Source: Lepus europaeus
Taxonomy: Eukaryota > Chordata > Mammalia > Lagomorpha > Leporidae
Length of the DNA: 64,000 bases
Reading direction: 5' to 3'
NCBI RefSeq assembly: GCF_033115175.1
Contig: NC_084850.1
Location: forward strand, 101,805,439-101,869,438
Shown one piece after another: positions 57,890-64,000 of the stretch. Every line of letters begins with the position of its first letter. The first letter of the stretch is position 1. The notes beneath the pieces were generated by a model. That model had not been told where the DNA came from, did not search any database, and worked only from the letters and a program-made list of their open reading frames with translations. Made by a program: the position numbers and the translations under genes.

Positions 57890-58560
57890 GCTTTGTATCA
57901 TTCATTCACACAAACATATTGGGCATCTTCTGTTTACCACACTCTGTGCTTGACAGTGGAGATGCCCCAGGGAACAAGACAGAAGAGTTTCTTGAGATCT
58001 TACATGCTAGAGGGACTGTATTCTTAGACCTAAATACAACTATGACCAGATCCATGAGGCCTCAGCCTGTAAATCAGTAACAGTAAAACAGGTTACCTCT
58101 AGTTTCACCTGTTAATTTTCCTGCTCATTCCTGTGCTCTTGCCACAGTGACTTTCACATGCTTCCTTAAATGTCCCAAGAATGCTCTCACCTCAGGGCAA
58201 ATGCCATGGCTGTTTTCTCTGCTTGCAGTATTCTTTCCCCAGTACTCCTGTGGCTTCTTTTCTCCTCACTCAATTGTCCTGCTTAAATGTGTTTTCCTCA
58301 GCAAAGTCTTTCATAACCTAACTATATAATTGCAACCCCTAGTAGTCTTTGATTCCCATCCCTTGTTCTTTTTTCTTTTCTACCTAGCATTTGTCACTTG
58401 CTAGTATTTAGTGTGTAATTTATTTCTTACTCATACGTATCATCTCCAGTTAGGATGTAAGCTTTACAAAGGGAGAAATTTTGTCTAGACCTCAGGTGAT
58501 TAGAATAGTACCCAGCAGGTAGTAGACCCTCTGTGTTTGTTGAATGAATTACTGAAGCGG
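57890..58560. mobile_element. L2 fragments in UXT intron
   Basis: 57890-58010 (TCATTCATTCACACAAAC, TTGGGCATCTTCTGTTTACC) is reverse L2. 58140-58550 (AGTATTCTTTCCCCAG, TGTAAGCTTTACAAAGGG, TGTTGAATGAATTA) is forward L2 3' end. Confidence 0.6.
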
Positions 58561-59590
58561 TGAATGGAACAGATCTATGTTGGTGGTGATGGGGAGAGAA
58601 AGGGTGGGCTCCATTTGAGTTTTAAGTTGTTGAATAAGGAAGGACAATTGGGTATATAGGTGAGGGGTTTGAAATGCAGCTGGGGAAGGCTGCCCAGCAG
58701 AGGTTCCATTTGAGTTATTTGAATGAACAAGCCATGGGGCTATCTGGAGAAGCGCATTTCCAGCAAGGGGAGCAGTGCACCTGGCCTGCTGGAGAAACTG
58801 CCAAGAAAGGCAAACAGGGCTCAGATGGAACGAGTGTGAGGGCTCTGAGTGATAGGCTTAGATTAACAACATCTCACAAGTGTGGATACCACTGATGTCA
58901 AATTTCTTCTTGGTTATGTTTATGCTTATTCCTACATTAATTTCTTTCAGAGTTGCCTCCCTTAGGTGTTCAGTAATTTTTCTCTTTTCAGATCTTTCTT
59001 GGGCTTCTGTTTTACAGGACTCAAAAGAATATCAGACCTGCTGAGATGTCTAAATCTTGATGATCGGACCAGTTAGTGAATAGTTTGATCAAGGAGTCTG
59101 CTCTCATGGTCAATGCAGTCCTGAACTGGTAGTCATTTAGACCAAGTGCAGTCTTTATATCATAGCTTTCCTTTTATGTCACAAGATTCCTAGGCTTTTT
59201 AAATATATTTTAAGTTTTTGAGACTCTATATTTCCCAAAAAATAGGTATATAAGTTATCAGTGCCTGTCCCCTTACCTGGTCTATTAGTATGATGAAAAA
59301 TGTGGTTGAGTCTCTTATTGCTTTATTATTAGTGGTTGGACTGCCTAGAAGTTTAATATTTCTAGAAGATAAAGATTTGAGTCTGTATCAACTATCTGGG
59401 ACATTGTTTGTGGTTATTTCATGTAAGCAAAACTGCCCATCAGTTTTCCTGTTCTTAGTGTATTTTGGAGGGGATGGAGGAGAGCAAGTCTCTATATCTT
59501 CTTTCCTGGTAAGCCTGAAAGGAGTGCACATCTGCAAATAGACATGTAACTATAGAGGAAACAGCCTAACCATAATTACTGTTAACAATG
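58561..59590. other. UXT intron, nothing recognised
   Basis: No exon, RNA gene or clear repeat identified. The open frames are short and without family features. Confidence 0.5.
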
Positions 59591-59591
59591 C

Positions 59592-59940
59592 TTGGCCGGC
59601 ACCATAGCTCAACAGGCTAATCCTCTGCCTTGCGGCGCCGGCACACCGGGTTCTAGTCCCGGTCGGGGCGCCGGATTCTATCCCGGTTGCCCCCCTTCCA
59701 GGCCAGCTCTCTGCTATGGCCCGGGAGTGCAGTGGAGGATGGCCTAAGTGCTTGGGCCCTGCACCCGCATGGGAGACCAGGAGAAGCACCTGGCTCCTGG
59801 CTTCGGATCAGTGCGATGCGCCAGCCGCAGTGCGCCAGCCGCAGCGGCCATTGGAAGGTGAACCAACAGCAAAAGGAAGGCCTTTCTCTCTGTCTCTCTC
59901 TCTCTCACTATCCACTCTGCCTGTCAAAAAGAAAAAAACA
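59592..59940 (+). mobile_element. Young CSINE in UXT intron
   Basis: From GGCCGGCACCATAGCTCAAC to CTGCCTGTCAAAAAG; closely like the young copies at 13624 and 61744. Confidence 0.88.
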
Positions 59941-60120
59941 AACAAACAAAAAAACCAATGCTTTACATATTAAATCATTAGTAAAAAATTAAACATATTT
60001 CTTTTGTGTTACAACTAGCATTTGGTAAACTTCATGTTTTTCTCCTTTTAAGGATTAACTTCACAGCCACTCAGACTAAGTTTGTTTCATTGTTGCAGTA
60101 GCTAATTTTGTTCTCTGTCT

Positions 60121-60438
60121 TTTTTTAGATTTATTTATTTATTCGAAAGGTAGAGTTACAGAGAGAGGATGAGAGACAGAGAGAGAGGGCTCTTTTATCC
60201 ACTTGTTCACTCCCCAAATGGCTGCCACAGCCAGGGATGGGACAGACCAAAGCCAGAAGCCTGGAGTTCCATCTGGGTTTCCCTCTGGGTGGCAGGGGAC
60301 TGAGCACTTGGGTCATCTGCTGCTGCTTTCCCAGGGAGCTGGATTTGAAGTGGAGCCCCCAGGACATGAACCAGTGCCCAAATAGCTGGTGCCAGCATCG
60401 CAAGTGGCGGCTTCACCTGCTGTTCCACCATGCTTGCC
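60121..60438 (-). mobile_element. CSINE in UXT intron
   Basis: Reverse element: AGATTTATTTATTTATTCG tail side, CACCATGCTTGCCCC head side. Confidence 0.8.
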
Positions 60439-60604
60439 CCTGTTCTCCTTTCTTGATATTAAAACTGTTGGTTTGGAGCTTAGCAACTTTATTGCCCTGT
60501 TCTTTGAACACTACCCCAAATGACCTTGAAAGTATTGACACTCTGTAGCAACAGCACCATGCTTCATTTTTTGTACCTAAACATAGACTCACTTATCCTG
60601 TGAG

Positions 60605-60760
60605 GACTTCAGGCTCCTTTGAGTGGCTTAGTCATTCACTTATTCATTCAGCATACATTGGATACCTACTCTGTGCCACACACTGTTCTGGTTCCAGGGA
60701 TTCAACAGGAATAAAACAGACCAAAGCCTTCACCTTCACACAGCCGAGCATTCTAGTCAG
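60605..60760 (-). mobile_element. L2 fragment
   Basis: CATTCACTTATTCATTCAGC, TACTCTGTGCCACACACTG and AATAAAACAGACCAAAGCC are L2 wording in reverse. Confidence 0.7.
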
Positions 60761-60789
60761 GGGAGACAGACAATAAGTAAGTAAATTGT

Positions 60790-61360
60790 AGTAGGAGAGA
60801 ATTTCAAACAATTCATGGGATATGGAATTAAAAGACGTTTATTTTAGTGCAAAAAAAGTTAAAATACATGCACACAAGGAGTCTTCAGTGGGCCAGCCTT
60901 GTGGTGCTTAGGGTTAAGCTGCCACATATGATACTGGAATCCCATAGGGGTGCCAATTTGAGTTCTGACTGCTCTACATGGAGCTATGCAGCTCCATGCC
61001 AGTGTGCCTGGGAAAGCTGTGGAAGATGCTCCAAGTCCTTGGACCCCTGCCACCTATGTGGGAAACCTGGATAGAGTTTGGGGCTCCTGGCTTCAGCCTG
61101 GCCCAGTCCCAGCTAATGTGGCCATTTGAGAAGTGAACCAGCGGATGGAAGATTGATCCCTCTCTCTCCCTCTCCTTTCTCCCCCTCCCTCCCTCCCTCC
61201 CTCTCTCCTTCTCCCTTTCAAATAAATAAATCTTTTTTAAAAAATAAGTCTTCCAAAGATCTATGAAAATGCATATTATGAGAAATGCATGAATTTCTCA
61301 GTTTTTACACCAAAATGAACATTCATTTCCATTTTCCATGAACTTTCTGAAGTAGAAATG
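60790..61360. mobile_element. Mariner-like MITE split by a CSINE
   Basis: Left part AGAATTTCAAACAATTCATG to AAGGAGTCTTC. Right part GTCTTCCAAAGATCTATGAA to TTTCCATGAACTTTCTGAAG. The outer ends are inverted repeats of each other. The SINE at 60888-61245 sits at the inner GTCTTC. Confidence 0.65.
60888..61245 (+). mobile_element. CSINE nested in a MITE
   Basis: Plus element with a long CT/CCCT tail (61160-61220) and CAAATAAATAAATC. Confidence 0.8.
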
Positions 61361-61397
61361 TAAGTCAGATGTTAGCAGTGCTAAGGAGAAAGAACTT

Positions 61398-61716
61398 TTT
61401 TTTTTTTTTGACAGAGTGGATAGTGAGAGAGATAGACAGAGAGAAAGGTCTTCCTTTTTGCTATTGGTTCACCCTCCAATGGCTGCTGCGGCCGGCGCAT
61501 CATGCTGATCCAAAGCCAGGAGCTTCTCCTGGTCTCCCATGGGGTGCAGGGCCCAAGGACTTGGGCCATCCTCCACTGCCTTCCCGGGCCATAGCAGAGA
61601 GCTGGCCTGGAAGAGGGGCAACCGGGATAGAATCTGGCGCCCTCACTGGGACTAGAACCTGGTGTGCCGGCACCACAAGGCGGAGGATTAGCCTGTTAAG
61701 CCACGGCGCCGGCCCA
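61398..61716 (-). mobile_element. Young CSINE in UXT intron
   Basis: Reverse element with duplication AGGAGAAAGAAC on both sides (about 61385 and 61716). Confidence 0.9.
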
Positions 61717-61743
61717 GGAGAAAGAACATTTAAAGAAGCATTT

Positions 61744-62075
61744 GGGGCTGGCGCTGCCGTAGCTCAATAGGCTAATCCTCTGCCTGTGGCACCAGCACAC
61801 CGTGTTCTAGTCCCGGTCGGGGCGCCGGATTCTGTCCCGGTTGCCCCTCTTCCAGGCCAGCTCTCTGCTATGGCCCGGGAAGGCAGTGGAGGATGGCCCA
61901 AGTGCTTGGGCCCTGCACCCGCATGGGAGACCAGGAGAAGCACCTGGCTCCTGGCTTCGGATCAGCGTGGTGTGCTGGCCGTAGCACGCCAGCCACTGGG
62001 GGGTGAACCAATGGAAAAGGAAGACCTTTCTCTCTCTCTCTCTCACTATCCACTCTGCCTTTCAAAAAAAATTTA
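61744..62075 (+). mobile_element. Young CSINE in UXT intron
   Basis: Plus element 28 bases from the previous, opposite one. Duplication AAAGAAGCATTTGG at both ends. Confidence 0.9.
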
Positions 62076-62314
62076 CAAAAGAAGCATTTGGATAGATGGG
62101 AGCTGTTGTAATTTGTTTTTAAAAAGAATGGTTGAACATTAGGCGTGAGAAAGCGGAGTCCAGGCTTTTGGTGGAGCAACTGAAAGAGTGCAGTTGCCGT
62201 TATCTGAGACAGAGGAGAAGGGGAAGAGTAGATCTGGAGGGGAAGATCAAGAGCTCAATCTGAGGCCTGTTAGGTATGAAGTGCTTAGTGAACACTGAAG
62301 TCGATTTTTGAAAA

Positions 62315-62622
62315 GGTTTTATTTGAGAGGTAGAGTTACAGAGAGGGAGAGACAAAGAGAGAGGTCTTCCATCCATTGGTTCACTCCCCAGATGGACGTA
62401 ACGGCTGGAGCTGCACCTTTCTGAAGCCAGGAGCCAGGAGTTTCCTCTAGATCTCCCTCGTGGGTGCAGCAGCCGAAGCACTTGGGCCATCTTCCACTGC
62501 TTTCCCAGGCCACAGCAGAGACCTGGATCAGAAGAGGAGCAGCCCGGACACAAACTGGCTTCCATATGGGATGCTGGTGCCACATGCAGAGGCTTAGCCT
62601 ACTACACCACAGCGAGGGCCCC
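62315..62622 (-). mobile_element. CSINE in UXT intron
   Basis: Reverse element from AGGTTTTATTTGAGAGGTAG to ACCACAGCGAGGGCCCC. Confidence 0.85.
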
Positions 62623-62739
62623 AGAAGTCGATTTTTTGAAGATAGAGTTAAAACTCCTAAGTCCGGTTCAGGAAAGGTCTCGGCTGGTATTGGCATATAG
62701 ATGAGTTCATCCTATTTTTTCCAATGTAACAGCCTATCT

Positions 62740-63970
62740 TGTTACTATGTACTTTAGTTCAGTATTTAGATTCATTTTCCCCTCAAATTGACTGTTTCAT
62801 TGACAGCATAATAAAATCCACATTTCTCATTATGATAACAAGACCCTGCATGGTCTAGCCCTTCCTACCTTTTTGGACTTTATCTTCTACCACTTTCCTT
62901 CACTGTTCACTTAATTTCTAAGTTTCTGATCTCCTGGCTGTTCCTCAAAAAACTCTTTCCTGCCTCTGGGCCCTTTTGCTGCTTAACTCTTTCTCAGTTC
63001 CTTCTCATTCTTTCAGAAAGGCTTGACCCTTTGTATCAGTGAGGATTCTTTCAGGAGAGACTTGATCCAAATTGGCTTACACAAAAGGAATTGACTATTT
63101 TATGTATCCCAGCAGTCTGCAGCCAGGGTGGTTTAGGCACTTCTAGATTCAGGGTGCCTAGGCCTTAGCATCTTCCTGGCGTCCTATCTCACACCCAACA
63201 TCTGACCCTTTGGTAAATCCTGTAGGCTCTACTTGCAAAATGCACCCTAAATCCAGTCATTTCTCAGCCACTGTGGTCTGATCCTCCATGGCTCACCTGG
63301 ACTATTGCCATAGCCACCTCACTGGACTTCCAGCTTCCACACTAGCTCTCCTTATCCCTAGTCATCCCTCTACACAGCATCCAGATGGATCCTCTGGAAC
63401 CCAACTCAATTCACCTCGCTCCTCTGCTCACAGCCCTCCCCTGGCATCCAGCTCACTTAGCAGAAAAGCCAGGCTCTTTAACATGGCCTTGTAGGTTTAC
63501 ACAGCCTGCCTCCCACCCCCCGTACTCCCTGCACACACACCCCCTTACCTCTCTGACCTCAGCTCTTCTAGTACCTCTCACTTACTCTTCTCCGGCCACA
63601 GTGTCCTATTAGCTGTGACTCAAACCTGCCAGGCACACTCCCACGTCAACACCTTTGTATTTGCTGCTACCTGTGTGGGGAACACCGTGCAGCCTTCATA
63701 TAGCACTATTTGCTTCTGTACAGCTTCACTCAAATGCTTCTCAATGGAGCTGTCCCTAGGCACTGTATTAAAAATGGCAGCTCCCACTCCCATACTACTT
63801 TCTCTCCATTACTGCTTCCTTTTTTCATTATACTTAGAACCATCTGACATACCATATATTTTAGTCCATCATTTGTCTCTAAGAATGTGAGCCCCGTGTA
63901 GGCAGGATTTTTGTGTGTTGTGTTTGCTGCTATCTCCCCAGTGCCTAAAACCGGCATACATTAGACATTT
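62740..63970 (+). mobile_element. L2-rich stretch
   Basis: Forward L2 3' wording: CCTGGCTGTTCCTCAAA with CTCTGGGCCCTTTTGC (about 62935-62980), and again from about 63290 to TGTGAGCCCCGTGTAGGCAG and TCCCCAGTGCCTAAAAC (63885-63950). Between about 63030 and 63230 is a different, unassigned old repeat-like piece. No UXT exon seen. Confidence 0.55.
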
Positions 63971-64000
63971 GGTAATCCTTGGATCAGGTCCAGACTGTGG

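Noticed and set aside
63288-63890. Ser/Pro-rich frames at the right end as a gene
   Set aside because: They fall in L2-type repeat sequence and have no conserved motif.
57500-64000. Remaining UXT exons
   Set aside because: I looked for codons of SNSLTKDS and the final exon behind acceptor sites and found none; they probably lie past the right edge.

Overview
Mammalian DNA, almost certainly European rabbit (or another lagomorph): the window is full of tRNA-derived C-type SINEs (CSINE, heads like GGGGCTGGCGCTGTGG and CT-rich tails ending AAATAAATAAAT) and rabbit-type LINE-1 3' ends. The single-copy gene at the right, UXT, lies on the X in mammals, so the window is most likely X-chromosomal.

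Layout. (1) 1-17915 is a large inverted repeat. Positions 1-4943 (minus) and 12103-17038 (plus) are near-identical mirror copies of the 3' half of a broken class I (gammaretrovirus-like) endogenous retrovirus. Both arms carry the same nested CSINE and the same intronless retrocopy of the RNA decapping gene DXO. The roughly 7.2 kb between the arms holds the remaining gag-pro-RT of the left fossil (to about 7450) and a LINE-1-type element (7455-12101, minus). That element has a 5' UTR and a whole ORF1 but no ORF2; in place of ORF2 is about 2.7 kb that includes a fossil retroviral nucleocapsid/protease-like stretch. (2) 17916-48610 is a tandem array of four intronless RAD23B-like genes, all on plus and all with whole reading frames (CDS 19161-20135, 24658-25989, 39160-40350, 46769-47749; called A, B, C and D). 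They encode proteasome-shuttle proteins with an N-terminal ubiquitin-like domain and two UBA domains. Copies B and C keep the XPC-binding domain; A and D share an in-frame loss of it. Each copy has a GC-rich 5' region with a YY1-type motif, and recognisable 3' UTR and LINE-1/SINE flanks. The 3' UTR of B was split by a broken class II retrovirus fossil (27228-32835). (3) 48610-55250 is intergenic and dominated by nested CSINEs, a mariner-like MITE and an old DNA-transposon remnant. (4) 55250 to the right edge is the promoter and the first four coding exons of UXT, a prefoldin-like chaperone. Its last exons lie beyond the window; the rest is intron with L2, MIR and CSINE insertions.

The most interesting system is the X-linked, lysine-poor RAD23B retrogene array. 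Its 5' halves look homogenised (identical ubiquitin-like domains, near-identical promoters) while its 3' halves have diverged, and one pair has lost a whole domain. It sits beside a large inverted duplication whose inner junction falls at the 5' end of the ORF1-only LINE-1 composite. Repeat boundaries are mostly good to about 10-30 bases. Family names come from sequence memory, not database searches.
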